This document shows positions 39,080 to 49,993 of a DNA stretch of 64,000 bases, in pieces (position 1 is the first letter of the stretch; each line of letters begins with the position of its first letter). The translations under genes were made by a program, and so were the position numbers. The notes beneath the pieces are model-generated. The model did no database searches. It was not told the origin of the DNA and saw only the letters and a program-made list of their open reading frames with translations. Source of the DNA: an uncultured Jannaschia sp. (lineage in GTDB: Bacteria; Pseudomonadota; Alphaproteobacteria; Rhodobacterales; Rhodobacteraceae); contig CANLTZ010000014.1 of NCBI GenBank assembly GCA_947494145.1, forward strand, positions 1 through 64,000, in the 5' to 3' direction.

Positions 39080-40944
39080 GCCCCGAAATCCTTGTCGAAG
39101 ATGTAGGAGCGCCGCTTCGCCAGATGCCGCGCGTCGCTAATCGCCGATTGGATATCGAAAGTGGCGCGCAACCTATCCTCGGGCGCCTTCACCATCGCGG
39201 AATAGACCAGTGGGAAGTTGTCCAAGGTTGACAGGATCGGGTTAGGGGATGTCATGCCCAGACCGCAGCGGCTGGTCTCAACGATCGTCTGCGACAGGTC
39301 GCGCATATAGTCGATATCGGCGGGGTTTGCCTTCCCCGCTCGGAACTTCGCCACGGCCTTCTGCAAGAACACGTTGCCGACCCGGCAGGGCGTGCAATAG
39401 CCACAGCTTTCGTGGACGAAGAACGACATGTAGTATTCCACGATCTCCAAGACGTTCCGGTCGCCCGAAAAGATCACGATAGCGCCCCCGGTCGACAGGT
39501 CGTCGAAGGTTAGTTTGCGGTGGAACATGTCGCGGGCGATCATCGCGCCGCTTGGCCCGCCAACCAGGACGGCAGCGGCGTCTTCACCGCCGACGGCGAC
39601 CAGCATGTCCCGAATGCTCATGCCATAGGGCCATTCATAGACACCGGGGTTGAGGCAATCGCCGGACACGCTGAACAGTTTGGTCCCGTGGCTGCCCGCA
39701 ATCCCCATGTCGAAGAACCACTTGGCGCCCCCATCCATAATGCGGGCGGCATGGCAGAACGTCTCTACGTTGTTCACCACCGTTGGACAGCCCAGATATC
39801 CATGTGTGGTTGGAAAGGGGGGCCGGGTCTTCGGTTCACCCGGAAGACCTTCGCAAGAAGAGATCAGCGCGCCTTCGGCCCCGCAGATATAGGCACCGGC
39901 GCCGATTTGCAGCCGGACATCGAAGTCGAAACCGTCGACGCCCAGGATGTTGCTGCCAAGCAGGCCCCGAACCCGGCGATCCGCCAGCACGTCTTCAAGC
40001 AACTCCCGCAGATAGACGTATTCCCCTCGAAGATAGAGTATTCCTTCCCGTGCGCCGACGGCCCGGGCGGCAATCGTCATGCCTTCGATCGTCAGACGCG
40101 GGCGTTCTGTCAGCAAAACGCGATCCTTGAAGGTTCCCGGTTCTCCTTCATCCGCGTTGCAGATGACGAACCGCCTGTGCCCGCCAGCGGTGCTGGCAAA
40201 GCGCCATTTCTGGCCCGTTGCAAACCCGGCGCCGCCACATCCGCGCAATCCGCTTCGTTCGATGCTTTCAATGATCTGCGCAGGCGTCGCCGCAGCCGCA
40301 GCGCGCAACCCTGCATCTTGGGGAACGTCGCCCAGAAGCACGCATCCGGCATGGCGTATATTGTTGTCGACCATCCTGCGCGCCCGCTCGATGGGCGTGA
40401 GGTCGTCAAACCGGTCCGATATCAGATCTTCGGGGCGCGTGCCGTCCTTCAACCTGGCGGCAAACAGGCGGGCGCTTTCTGGGGTAAGCGAAGTCAGCAC
40501 GATATCGTTGACCATAGCTGCCGGAGCTTGGTCGCACAGACCGATGCAAGGGGTGCATTCGAGCGAAAAAGCACCATCGGCCGAGGTTTCGCCCGTCTTG
40601 ATGCCAAGCACCGTCTCGAAGGCGGCCTGAACTTCGGCAAGGCCTGCAAACCGGTCCACGATGTCGTCGCACAGACGGATGGTGACGCGTCCCCTCGGCG
40701 TCAGCGACAGGAAGGCGTAGAAGCTTGCAACCCCTTCCACTTCGATTGGTTTCAGCCCGGTCAGCTCCGCAATTCTTAGGATGGCATCCTGGGAAATGAC
40801 ACGCTGTGCGTCCTGGACCGCGCGCAAGATATCGAGCATTCGACCATGGTCATTGTCGAACGCAGCGCAGATCTGTTCGATCTGAACCTGATTGGAGGCC
40901 GCTGGCTCTAGCCCTTCGTCGGCCGCATTCTTTCCGGTGGACAT
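39076..40944 (-). CDS. hoxF: Hydrogenase diaphorase large subunit (NuoE/NuoF-like)
   Basis: From ATG 40944 the product is 622 residues. The N-terminal 150 residues are thioredoxin-like (HoxE/NuoE type) with an incomplete cysteine set (RLCDD and ECTPCIGLCDQ). The NuoF-like part has the NADH glycine motif RGCGGAGFATGQKW, FMN motif NADEGEPGTFKDR and the [4Fe-4S] motif ESCGYCTPCRVG. It oxidises or reduces NAD(H). A GGGAG SD precedes ATG 40944; the track start at 41088 lies inside the promoter region. Confidence 0.93.
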   Translation of the reverse strand: MSTGKNAADEGLEPAASNQVQIEQICAAFDNDHGRMLDILRAVQDAQRVISQDAILRIAELTGLKPIEVEGVASFYAFLSLTPRGRVTIRLCDDIVDRFAGLAEVQAAFETVLGIKTGETSADGAFSLECTPCIGLCDQAPAAMVNDIVLTSLTPESARLFAARLKDGTRPEDLISDRFDDLTPIERARRMVDNNIRHAGCVLLGDVPQDAGLRAAAAATPAQIIESIERSGLRGCGGAGFATGQKWRFASTAGGHRRFVICNADEGEPGTFKDRVLLTERPRLTIEGMTIAARAVGAREGILYLRGEYVYLRELLEDVLADRRVRGLLGSNILGVDGFDFDVRLQIGAGAYICGAEGALISSCEGLPGEPKTRPPFPTTHGYLGCPTVVNNVETFCHAARIMDGGAKWFFDMGIAGSHGTKLFSVSGDCLNPGVYEWPYGMSIRDMLVAVGGEDAAAVLVGGPSGAMIARDMFHRKLTFDDLSTGGAIVIFSGDRNVLEIVEYYMSFFVHESCGYCTPCRVGNVFLQKAVAKFRAGKANPADIDYMRDLSQTIVETSRCGLGMTSPNPILSTLDNFPLVYSAMVKAPEDRLRATFDIQSAISDARHLAKRRSYIFDKDFGA

Positions 40945-40992
40945 GACGTATCTCCCGTCCGGTAGAATGGGCATACGATCGCGGCGCTTGAT

Positions 40993-41006
40993 TTGATCTC
41001 CGTCAA
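40993..41006. promoter_or_regulatory. FNR-type operator TTGAT-CTCC-GTCAA upstream of hoxF
   Basis: A 14-bp near-perfect inverted repeat centred about 56 nt before the hoxF ATG on the minus strand (read there as TTGAC-GGAG-ATCAA). The surrounding 41007-41356 stretch (about 350 nt between ftsH and hoxF) holds no gene. A weak CATTCT -10 is possible 23 nt downstream. The site suggests oxygen- or redox-dependent hydrogenase expression. Confidence 0.7.
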
Positions 41007-41356
41007 CCAACTTCCCCAAAGGATCTGGCTTTGCGGAAACACGCCAATGGCCTGGTATGACCTTCCGCCATCCAGCGGCGGAGACCAAATGCGGTTGCCT
41101 GGATCAGTCTGACAATCGGCGGAACATGCAGTTCCGTCATCACAAAAGCATAGATGAAGATGACATGTCGCGCGTCTGGACGTGTGGACAGGACCCATTG
41201 CGGCCGCTGGGCGGATTGCGCCGACCGAACACGCCTGACGCAGAGCAGCGACTAAAGCGTCACGGCGTCGCGGCCTGTGCGCAGGCCAAACTGCAGCCTG
41301 CATGGTCGCCAGACGACCCATCGCCCAGCGACTCTTTCTTGCGCCGTGTCATCCGC
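41007..41356. other. ftsH-hoxF intergenic region
   Basis: About 350 nt between the ftsH stop and the FNR-type box of the hox operon, both on the minus strand. I see no gene here; the frames in the ORF track are shadows of hoxF or ftsH extensions. Other than the box at its lower edge, no promoter element is convincing. Confidence 0.5.
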
Positions 41357-43249
<1,893 letters not shown>

Positions 43250-43301
43250 GGGGTTCCCCCGGAATTTCCGGTCATGCTGCAATGCATGTGGATGCACTGC
43301 G

Positions 43302-43315
43302 TTGACGCCCGTCAA
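43302..43315. promoter_or_regulatory. FNR-type operator TTGAC-GCCC-GTCAA between ftsH and kinase gene
   Basis: A perfect 14-bp palindrome in the short gap between divergent ftsH and the phosphotransferase/AAA gene. On the plus strand, TAAATT begins 22 nt downstream (43338-43343), fitting a class II FNR-dependent promoter; on the minus strand a weaker CAGCAT lies at the same distance. One site may drive both genes. Confidence 0.78.
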
Positions 43316-43372
43316 TGTGGGCAAGCCACATGTCGGCTAAATTCAAGCGCATCCACCCTGTGGAGGTGCCCT

Positions 43373-44950
43373 TTGGATCAGTCCGAGATCGTCGCCTTCC
43401 TTTCCTCCGCTCAGGCTTTCCGTGCGGCAGGCGATCAGATTCCCGCCGACGCGGAGGTCGAGATCGTCGAAACCCATGGGGCTTACGTCTTCTTATGCGG
43501 CGATGTGGCCTTCAAGCTGAAACGGGCGGTGATCTACGATTATATGGATCTGGGCACGGTGGAGCGTCGGCACACCATGCTCCTGCGTGAGTTGGATTTG
43601 AACGCCCCGACCGCACCAATGATCTACCGCGATGTTTTGCCGGTGACGCAACAGCCAGATGGGTTGGCCCTGGGCGGGGATGGACCTGTGGTGGATTGGG
43701 TCTTGCGAATGTGGCGCTTTCCGGCCGAGGATGAGTTTGAGGCGCTCGTGGCGCGCGGGGCCTTTGACGATGACCTGCCCTCCGCAACGGGCGAGGCCAT
43801 CGCCGCCTACCACGGGGCCGCGCCGGTGATCCATCGCGAAGGTGGTCGGTTGATTGCCGACATCCTGGCCGAACTGGGCCGCGTCTTCGCGGAGTATCCA
43901 GGAGAGGAGGGGACGGAGCGGGTCGCGGAGTGGCGCGAAGCCTCCGCCGCAGCCTTGTGCGACGTCCAGCTGCTTCTAGACCAGCGGGGGGCGGACGGCC
44001 ATGTGCGGCGCGGCCATGGTGATCTGCATCTCAGGAACCTTGTCCTCATCGAAGGGCGGCCCGTCCTCTTCGATGCGCTCGAATTCGATGAGACTCTGGG
44101 AACCTGCGATGTGCTTTATGATGTAGGCTTCCTCGTCATGGATCTGTGCCACCGCGGTTTGCCGCAACAGGCTTGCCGCGTCCTTGATGCTTGGCTGCGC
44201 GAGGCGCGGGGCGCCGAGGATGCGGGCCTTGCCGCGCTGCCGCTCTTCCTGTCTGTCAGGGCCGCGATCCGCGCGATGGTTCTTTTGCAGACCGATAAAG
44301 CGCGTAGCCAACAGGGCGCGTCGGCCGCGTCGGTCCGGGCGCTTCTGGACTTGGCCTGCCATGCGCTTTCGCCTGCGCCGCCGCAGTTGATCGCGGTGGG
44401 CGGCTATTCCGGCACTGGCAAGAGCATCCTTGCCCGTCATCTTGCCCCTGGCCTCGGGGCAGACCCCGGTGCGGTCCTCCTGTCCTCCGATCTCGAACGC
44501 AAGGTCGGCCTGCCCAAGGACCGCCCTTTGGGCGCAGACCATTATTCCCCGAAGGATCGGGAAGCGGTGTATCGGCGCTTTTTCCAACGGGCCGAAACCG
44601 TTCTCAGCGCTGGTCACGCCGCTATTCTCGACGCGACCTTCTTGGATGCGGGCCTGCGTCAAGTGGCTGGCGATCTTGCACGCCGAACAGGCGTGCCATT
44701 CCACGGCTTCTGGTTAGATGCGCCCCAGGCCGTATTGGAGGCGCGCGTTCTGACCCGATACGGCGGGCCGTCGGACGCAGATATCTCTGTCCTGCGGTGC
44801 CAACTGGAACGACCGATCGGAGTGTTGGATTGGCATCGTCTGGATGCCTCGAACACCCCCGAAGCCACGCTTCGCGCGGCCCGCGATGCAATGCTCCGAT
44901 CTCAGGCAGGAAGACGGTTGCATGAACGATCATACGACCCGACATCGTGA
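43373..44950 (+). CDS. Aminoglycoside-phosphotransferase-like / AAA kinase fusion
   Basis: From a TTG at 43373 (GGAGG SD eight bases before) the product is 525 residues. The N-terminal part (to about 330) is an APH-like kinase domain (GHGDLHLRNLVLIEGRPVLFDALEFDE contains the HGDLH catalytic loop). The C-terminal part has a P-loop NTPase motif GGYSGTGKSILA and SSDLERK. This two-domain architecture (COG2187 plus COG0645) is known from stress/hypoxia regulons in other bacteria. The ORF track's first 133 residues are shadow. Substrate unknown. Confidence 0.8.
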   Translation: MDQSEIVAFLSSAQAFRAAGDQIPADAEVEIVETHGAYVFLCGDVAFKLKRAVIYDYMDLGTVERRHTMLLRELDLNAPTAPMIYRDVLPVTQQPDGLALGGDGPVVDWVLRMWRFPAEDEFEALVARGAFDDDLPSATGEAIAAYHGAAPVIHREGGRLIADILAELGRVFAEYPGEEGTERVAEWREASAAALCDVQLLLDQRGADGHVRRGHGDLHLRNLVLIEGRPVLFDALEFDETLGTCDVLYDVGFLVMDLCHRGLPQQACRVLDAWLREARGAEDAGLAALPLFLSVRAAIRAMVLLQTDKARSQQGASAASVRALLDLACHALSPAPPQLIAVGGYSGTGKSILARHLAPGLGADPGAVLLSSDLERKVGLPKDRPLGADHYSPKDREAVYRRFFQRAETVLSAGHAAILDATFLDAGLRQVAGDLARRTGVPFHGFWLDAPQAVLEARVLTRYGGPSDADISVLRCQLERPIGVLDWHRLDASNTPEATLRAARDAMLRSQAGRRLHERSYDPTS

Positions 44951-45046
44951 CAGCTTCGCCGCCTTTGGTGGAAAAACACGGCCGAAAATGGCTCGCCGCA
45001 GAGGCGATTGCCCCGCTTATCGACCGTTGAAGATCGGAGAAACGGG

Positions 45047-46030
45047 ATGCTGCGTTTTTTCATCCTGATCGCCATTTCAACGACCTTGGGCGCCCTGGTG
45101 CTCCTCCTCTGGGGGTGGGCGGCGGCCTCGTCGCGCCTTCACACGCTGTCAACCCGCGCCCAGTTGGCGCAGACGCGCCACGGCCCTCTCGAATATGCGC
45201 TTGCAGGCGGTGGTCCGACCGTCCTCGTGATCCATGGTGCTGGCGGTGGCTTTGACCAGGGTGAGTTGATCGCCACGCACTTTATTGCCCCATGTTTCCG
45301 CATCCTGGCCGTGTCGCGCTTCGGTTATCTTGGTACCCCCATGCCATCGGATGCCTCACCGATGTCGCAAGCCGACGCGCTGGCAGACCTGCTTTTGACA
45401 TTGGAAACCGGACAGGTCGGTGTCTTCGCCATGTCGGGTGGCGTCCCACCGGCAATCGAGTTGGCCAGGCGCCATCCTGACCTCTTCTCTGGCCTTGTGC
45501 TGTTATCTTCCGCCCCATTTGGTTCCATGCCCGATCCCGCCGCGAACCGGGCCGTGCCGCCTTGGGTTTTCCGGGCATTCTTCGCATCAGAACTACCCTT
45601 TGCCGCCATGGCGCGCCTCAGGCCAGCGTTGTTGCGGCAAATCTTCGATGCGCGCCCAGACCTGATGGCCGATGCAGCCCTTGAAGACCGGGCGTTGGTC
45701 GACGCCCTGATCGCCGCATTCCCACCCGTGACCCATCGTAGAGCCGGACTTGCCAATGAAAGGGCTGCATTGGATCCGGCCGTTGGCCACGCGCTGTCGA
45801 TGATCAAGCTACCGGTTCTGGTCGTCCATGCGGAAGACGATACGATCACGCCGGTTTCGGTTGCCGATCACCTCGCCAACCATTTGCCGGACGCGCGGCT
45901 GATGCGATTTGCGGCTGGCGGGCACCTTCTCATCGGTCACGGGGCTGAGATCCGCAATGCAGCGTCGAACCACCTGCTGCATGGCAACGGATCCAGCGAC
46001 GATGACCCATATCAACTCTGCCCCGGCTAA
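45047..46030 (+). CDS. Alpha/beta-hydrolase, membrane anchored
   Basis: The 327-residue product has an N-terminal hydrophobic anchor (FFILIAISTTLGALVLLLWGWAA) and an alpha/beta-hydrolase fold: GGPTVLVIHGAGGGFDQGE oxyanion segment, a nucleophile motif FAMSGGVP in place of the common GxSxG, and a catalytic histidine in AAGGHLLIGHG. Substrate unknown. ATG 45047 has a GGAGAAACGGG SD. It lies about 95 nt after the kinase-fusion gene and may share its transcript. Confidence 0.82.
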   Translation: MLRFFILIAISTTLGALVLLLWGWAAASSRLHTLSTRAQLAQTRHGPLEYALAGGGPTVLVIHGAGGGFDQGELIATHFIAPCFRILAVSRFGYLGTPMPSDASPMSQADALADLLLTLETGQVGVFAMSGGVPPAIELARRHPDLFSGLVLLSSAPFGSMPDPAANRAVPPWVFRAFFASELPFAAMARLRPALLRQIFDARPDLMADAALEDRALVDALIAAFPPVTHRRAGLANERAALDPAVGHALSMIKLPVLVVHAEDDTITPVSVADHLANHLPDARLMRFAAGGHLLIGHGAEIRNAASNHLLHGNGSSDDDPYQLCPG

Positions 46031-46082
46031 ACGCGGCGTATTGAGCCTGGACTGCATATCGGGGCCGAAGGATGCGAACGCG

Positions 46083-47825
46083 TCACCCGGCCTGAGCCGG
46101 GCGGCATGCCAGTGGTGAGGGTTCGGACAATGCGCGGGCCGCTTCATGTTGGCTCAGAAACACGCGGCCCGTCAGGTCATCCAGGAAATGACCACGCTCC
46201 AAGCGATCCATCACTGGCCCTTTCACCTCCGATAGATGCAGCGTCACGTCCATTTCTGACAGGCGGGTGTTGATCGCCTCCAACGACTCCAGCGCGCTCA
46301 AGTCGATCTCGTTGATTGCCGTGCATTGCAAGATCACGTGCCGAATGGCGGGATCGCCCGCTACACGGGCATGGATATGGTCTTCGAGGTAGCGGGCATT
46401 GGCGAAGTAAAGGCTTTCATCCACCCGCAGGGTCACCACATGGCGGTCCGTCAGGACCTTGTGGCGCAGGATATTTCTGAAATGCTCCGTCCCGGGGACG
46501 CGCCCCACCTCTGCGATATGCGGGCGGGAAGAGCGGTGCAGATGCAGCAGGATCGACACTGCGACCCCGGTCGAGACGCCGACCTCAACGCCGAAGGCCA
46601 GGGTCAGGGCAATTGTCGTGGCCACGGCGGCGAAATCGGCCTTCGAATAGGTCCAGGCGCGGCGAAGAATGCCAAGATCCACAAGGCTGAGGACCGCGAC
46701 GATGATGGTGGCGGCCAGCGTCGCCTTGGGCAGGAAGTGGATCAGCGGTGTCAGCGTCAGGGCCGCCAAGGCAAGCCCCGCGGCTGTGAACGCGCCGGCG
46801 GCGGGTGTCCGCGCACCTGCATCGAAATTCACGACCGACCGGGAAAAGCCGCCGGTGACGGGAAAGCCGCCGGTGAAGGCGGCGCCCAGATTGGCGGCGC
46901 CTAGGCCGATCAATTCCTGATCGGGGTCGATACGTTGGCGGCGCTTGGCGGCCAGCGTCTGGGCGACCGAGATCGACTCCACGAAGCCGATGATCGAGAT
47001 CAGAAGCGCGGGCAGCGCAAGTTGCCGGATCAGATCGGGCGAGAAGCCGGGCAGGGTGAGCGGCGGCAGTGCTTGGGGCACCGCGCCGACGATGGCCACA
47101 CCTTGGGCGGCGAGGTCGAAGTGCCAAACGGCGTAGGTTGTGGCGGCGATTGCAGCGACGGGGCCAATCTTGGTGAGCGTGTCGGCAGCGGCTTCGGTCA
47201 GGCGCAGACGGCGGAGAAGCGGCTTCAGACCGGACCGAACCCAAAAGAGAAACGCCGTCGCCGCGGCCCCAAGGGCCAGGGTCATCGGGTTGGTTTCAAG
47301 GATGTTGCCCGCCAGGGACGCAAGTAGAACGGGCAGGGTGTGGCCATGGGCCTCGATCCCGAAGATGTGGCGCAACTGGCTAGCGGCGATCAAGATGCCG
47401 CTGGCGGTGATGAACCCCGCTATCACGGGATGAGACAGATAATTCGCAATCGCCCCAAGCCGCAGCAGACCCAACAAGACCAGCATCGCCCCCGACAAGC
47501 CCGCCAGGGTCAAAGCCGCGACGGCATACCCGGCTGTGCCTTGTTCCACGACGTTTCCCAAGGCCGCGGCCGTCATCAGCGACACCACCGCCACAGGCCC
47601 CACCGCCAGCGCGCGGCTGGTGCCAAAGATCGCATAGAGAAGGATCGGGGCGATGGATGCATAAAGGCCCGCCTCGGGTGGCAGCCCGGCCAGCAGCGCG
47701 TAGGCAAGGGATTGTGGGATCAGCATGATCGTCACGATCACCGCCGCAAGCAGGTCGCCTGACAGGTCGCGGCGGCCATAGGCCCGGCCCCAGCTAAGCA
47801 CCGGCAGGTATCGGGCCAAGCGCAT
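46083..47825 (-). CDS. SulP-family anion transporter with STAS domain
   Basis: The 580-residue inner-membrane protein has about eleven helices and the SulP signatures MLIPQSLAYALLAGLPPEAGLYAS and FTGGFPVTGGFSRS. The C-terminal 130 residues form a STAS domain (VDESLYFANARYLEDHI, LQCTAINEIDLSALESLEAI). Substrates are sulfate or other anions. It is the last gene of the persulfide operon, 4 nt after the sulfurtransferase gene, so sulfate or sulfite movement is a plausible role. Confidence 0.9.
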   Translation of the reverse strand: MRLARYLPVLSWGRAYGRRDLSGDLLAAVIVTIMLIPQSLAYALLAGLPPEAGLYASIAPILLYAIFGTSRALAVGPVAVVSLMTAAALGNVVEQGTAGYAVAALTLAGLSGAMLVLLGLLRLGAIANYLSHPVIAGFITASGILIAASQLRHIFGIEAHGHTLPVLLASLAGNILETNPMTLALGAAATAFLFWVRSGLKPLLRRLRLTEAAADTLTKIGPVAAIAATTYAVWHFDLAAQGVAIVGAVPQALPPLTLPGFSPDLIRQLALPALLISIIGFVESISVAQTLAAKRRQRIDPDQELIGLGAANLGAAFTGGFPVTGGFSRSVVNFDAGARTPAAGAFTAAGLALAALTLTPLIHFLPKATLAATIIVAVLSLVDLGILRRAWTYSKADFAAVATTIALTLAFGVEVGVSTGVAVSILLHLHRSSRPHIAEVGRVPGTEHFRNILRHKVLTDRHVVTLRVDESLYFANARYLEDHIHARVAGDPAIRHVILQCTAINEIDLSALESLEAINTRLSEMDVTLHLSEVKGPVMDRLERGHFLDDLTGRVFLSQHEAARALSEPSPLACRPAQAG

Positions 47826-47829
47826 CGCG

Positions 47830-48186
47830 TCAGTCGCTGGCGGCAGTTTCGGGTCGGCCTGCCTGCCGTGCCGTCCAAAGACTGGTCGAACGCGCGCCGG
47901 ATCGGCAATAGGCCAAGACCGGACCGGGCAACTCGCTCAGGGCGACGTGGAAGGCTGCGCTATCGTCTTCGTCAAGATCGCCCGGCACGATAGGTAGATA
48001 ACGCGCCTGCAAGCCTTCCTTTTTCGCGGCGGCGGCGATCTGGTCAAAGGGCGGCTGGTCCGGGGCTTCGCCGTCGGGCCGATTGCAGATGATGGCCCGA
48101 AAGCCCAGCTGGGCGAGTGTCGGCAGGTCATCCGGCGCGATCTGCGCGCCAACGGACAAGTCGGGGGTGAGGGGGCGGATATCCAT
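47830..48186 (-). CDS. TIGR01244-type sulfurtransferase/phosphatase-like protein
   Basis: The 118-residue cytoplasmic protein shows the DSP-phosphatase-like layout of the Blh-associated family: CNRPDGEAPDQPPF and the cysteine loop YCRSGARST near the C terminus. In several bacteria this module is fused to or next to the persulfide dioxygenase, where it relays sulfur. It sits 3 nt after the dioxygenase stop in the same operon. Confidence 0.85.
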   Translation of the reverse strand: MDIRPLTPDLSVGAQIAPDDLPTLAQLGFRAIICNRPDGEAPDQPPFDQIAAAAKKEGLQARYLPIVPGDLDEDDSAAFHVALSELPGPVLAYCRSGARSTSLWTARQAGRPETAASD

Positions 48187-48189
48187 CGC

Positions 48190-49071
48190 TCAGATCCCGT
48201 TGACCGGGACCTTCAGCACCGGATTGCCTTGATCGTCCGTCGGCACTTCGCCCCCGCGCATGTTCACCTGCAAGGACGGAAGGATCAGCTTGGGCACGGC
48301 CAGCGTGGCGTCCCGTTCCTCGCGCATCTTCACGAAGGCTTCGCGGGTGGTGCCGCCACCCACATGGATGTTGTGGGCCTTCTCGTCGGCGACTGTGGTC
48401 TCCCACTGGATATCTCGACCATTCGGCCCGTAATCATGGCACATGAAAAGACGCATCTCTCCGGGAAGGGTCAGCACTTTCTGAATGCTGTCATAAAGCT
48501 CGCCCGCATCACCGCCTGGAAAGTCGGCCCGGGCCGAGCCGCCGTCTGGCATGAACAGCGTGTCGCCAACGAAGGCCGCATCGCCCATCACATGGGTCAT
48601 GCAGGCGGGCGTGTGACCGGGCGTGTGCATGGCAAAGCAAGTCATGCCGCCGACGTCATACGTGTCTCCGTCCTCGAACAGCGCGTCGAACTGGCTGCCG
48701 TCGCGCTGGAATTCGGTGCCTTCATTGAAGACCTTGCCGAAGGTTTCCTGCACGACCTTGATATTGGCGCCGATACCGACCTTGCCACCCAGCTTCTCCT
48801 GCAGATAGGGCGCGGCGGAGAGGTGGTCGGCATGGACGTGGGTCTCGATGATCCAGTCGACGGTCAGGCCCCGGCGCTCAACCTCGGCGATCAGCGTGTC
48901 GGCGTGATCATAGGTGATCCGGCCCGCCGCGTAGTCGATATCCATGACGCTATCGACGATGGCGCAATGGTCGCTTGCGGGGTCTTTGACGATATAGCTG
49001 ATTGTGTTGGTGGCCTCATCGAAGAAGCCGTCGACCTTGGGATGGGTTTTCATATCAATGGGGTAAGTCAT
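48190..49071 (-). CDS. ETHE1/Blh-like persulfide dioxygenase
   Basis: The 293-residue MBL-fold protein has the metal motif THVHADHLSAAPYLQ (H78, H80, D82, H83), a downstream HTPGHTP, and the long C-terminal segment typical of the beta-lactamase-like hydrolase branch that oxidises glutathione persulfide to sulfite with O2. It begins MTYPIDMKTHPKV with a GGAGG SD eight bases upstream. It is central to a sulfide-oxidising operon with sulfur transporters upstream and a sulfurtransferase downstream. Confidence 0.89.
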   Translation of the reverse strand: MTYPIDMKTHPKVDGFFDEATNTISYIVKDPASDHCAIVDSVMDIDYAAGRITYDHADTLIAEVERRGLTVDWIIETHVHADHLSAAPYLQEKLGGKVGIGANIKVVQETFGKVFNEGTEFQRDGSQFDALFEDGDTYDVGGMTCFAMHTPGHTPACMTHVMGDAAFVGDTLFMPDGGSARADFPGGDAGELYDSIQKVLTLPGEMRLFMCHDYGPNGRDIQWETTVADEKAHNIHVGGGTTREAFVKMREERDATLAVPKLILPSLQVNMRGGEVPTDDQGNPVLKVPVNGI

Positions 49072-49082
49072 TGTCTCTCCTC

Positions 49083-49508
49083 CTAGGCTTGCGCGGTGGG
49101 TGTGGGTGTCAGGAGCCGGGCGATCCAGATGCCCGCGATCACGGCAGCGACGAACAGGAAGACGTGCCCGTTACCGGTGCCCAAGGCTGGCAATGCGCCG
49201 CCGGGGCAGAAGCCGGCCATGCCCCAGCCGATTCCGAACAGGGCCGAGCCGCCGACGAGGCGCGCATCCAGATCGGTCTTGGTGGGGATTAGGAACCGCG
49301 TCTCCAACAGGGGGCCGGGCGCGCGCAGCACGAAGCGATAGCCAAGTGCGGTGACCGCAAGCGCACCGCCCATGACGAAGGCGAGGCTTGGGTCCCAACT
49401 TCCGGCGAAATCGAAGAAATTCAGAACTTTGGCCGGGTTCGCCATGCCCGACAGAGAGATGCCGATGCCAAAGATCAGGCCGGTGAGGTAGCTTGCGATG
49501 AGGCGCAT
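49083..49508 (-). CDS. YeeE/YedE-type protein, second half (DUF6691-like)
   Basis: The 141-residue membrane protein has four helices and the signatures GIGISLSGMANPAKVLNFFDF and GMAGFCPGGALPALGTG, with the conserved cysteine in FCPGG. Together with the preceding gene it forms a split two-protein YeeE/YedE unit. ATG 49508 is chosen (AAGG SD); the track start at 49799 overlaps the upstream partner. Confidence 0.87.
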   Translation of the reverse strand: MRLIASYLTGLIFGIGISLSGMANPAKVLNFFDFAGSWDPSLAFVMGGALAVTALGYRFVLRAPGPLLETRFLIPTKTDLDARLVGGSALFGIGWGMAGFCPGGALPALGTGNGHVFLFVAAVIAGIWIARLLTPTPTAQA

Positions 49509-49513
49509 GGGCC

Positions 49514-49945
49514 TTAGCCTCCCAGAACGTGGCGGATCACGTAGACCGTGAACGCGGTGGTGAACATGAATGTCAGCGTGGCGACGATGGATCGGGTCGA
49601 GATACGGGCCATGCCGCAGACGCCGTGGCCCGATGTGCAGCCCGATCCATAGGTCGCGCCGAGTCCAACGATGAGGCCGCCTATGATCAGCATGGGCGTC
49701 GTGACAGGCACCTGAACGGCTGGCATTTGCCCCGTCAGCAATAAGATGACGCCTGGCCCAGTAGTCATCCCGGCCAGTAGGGCGGCGCGCCAATCCCATT
49801 CGGACATGGCGGTTGGGGTGACGAGGCCGGAAAGGATACCCGTGGCGCCCATGATGCGGCCCATGAGACCCATGAGCATCACGGCGGCAATGCCGACGAG
49901 GACACCGCCGAGAAGGGATTGGAATGGGGTGAAAAGGGTTTCCAT
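49514..49945 (-). CDS. YeeE/YedE-type protein, first half
   Basis: The 143-residue membrane protein has LFTPFQSLLGGVLVGIAAVMLM and the cysteine-containing motif GLGATYGSGCTSGHGVCGMARIS, which marks YeeE-type sulfur transporters. It is the first gene of the operon; the next gene lies 5 nt downstream. ATG 49945 has AGGATCC upstream, and the longer track ORF to 50071 runs over the operator region. Confidence 0.88.
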   Translation of the reverse strand: METLFTPFQSLLGGVLVGIAAVMLMGLMGRIMGATGILSGLVTPTAMSEWDWRAALLAGMTTGPGVILLLTGQMPAVQVPVTTPMLIIGGLIVGLGATYGSGCTSGHGVCGMARISTRSIVATLTFMFTTAFTVYVIRHVLGG

Positions 49946-49979
49946 GGTTTGGATCCTAGTTTTGGCGTTGGGCCGCGTG

Positions 49980-49993
49980 TTGACGGCGATCAA
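49980..49993. promoter_or_regulatory. FNR-type operator TTGAC-GGCG-ATCAA upstream of the persulfide operon
   Basis: A 14-bp palindrome 34 nt before the ATG of the first YeeE gene. On the minus strand TAGGAT begins 21 nt downstream, giving a plausible -10 that overlaps the SD; this would place the start of transcription only a few bases before the ATG. The gap to the Crp/Fnr gene (50145) contains nothing else recognisable. Confidence 0.68.
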
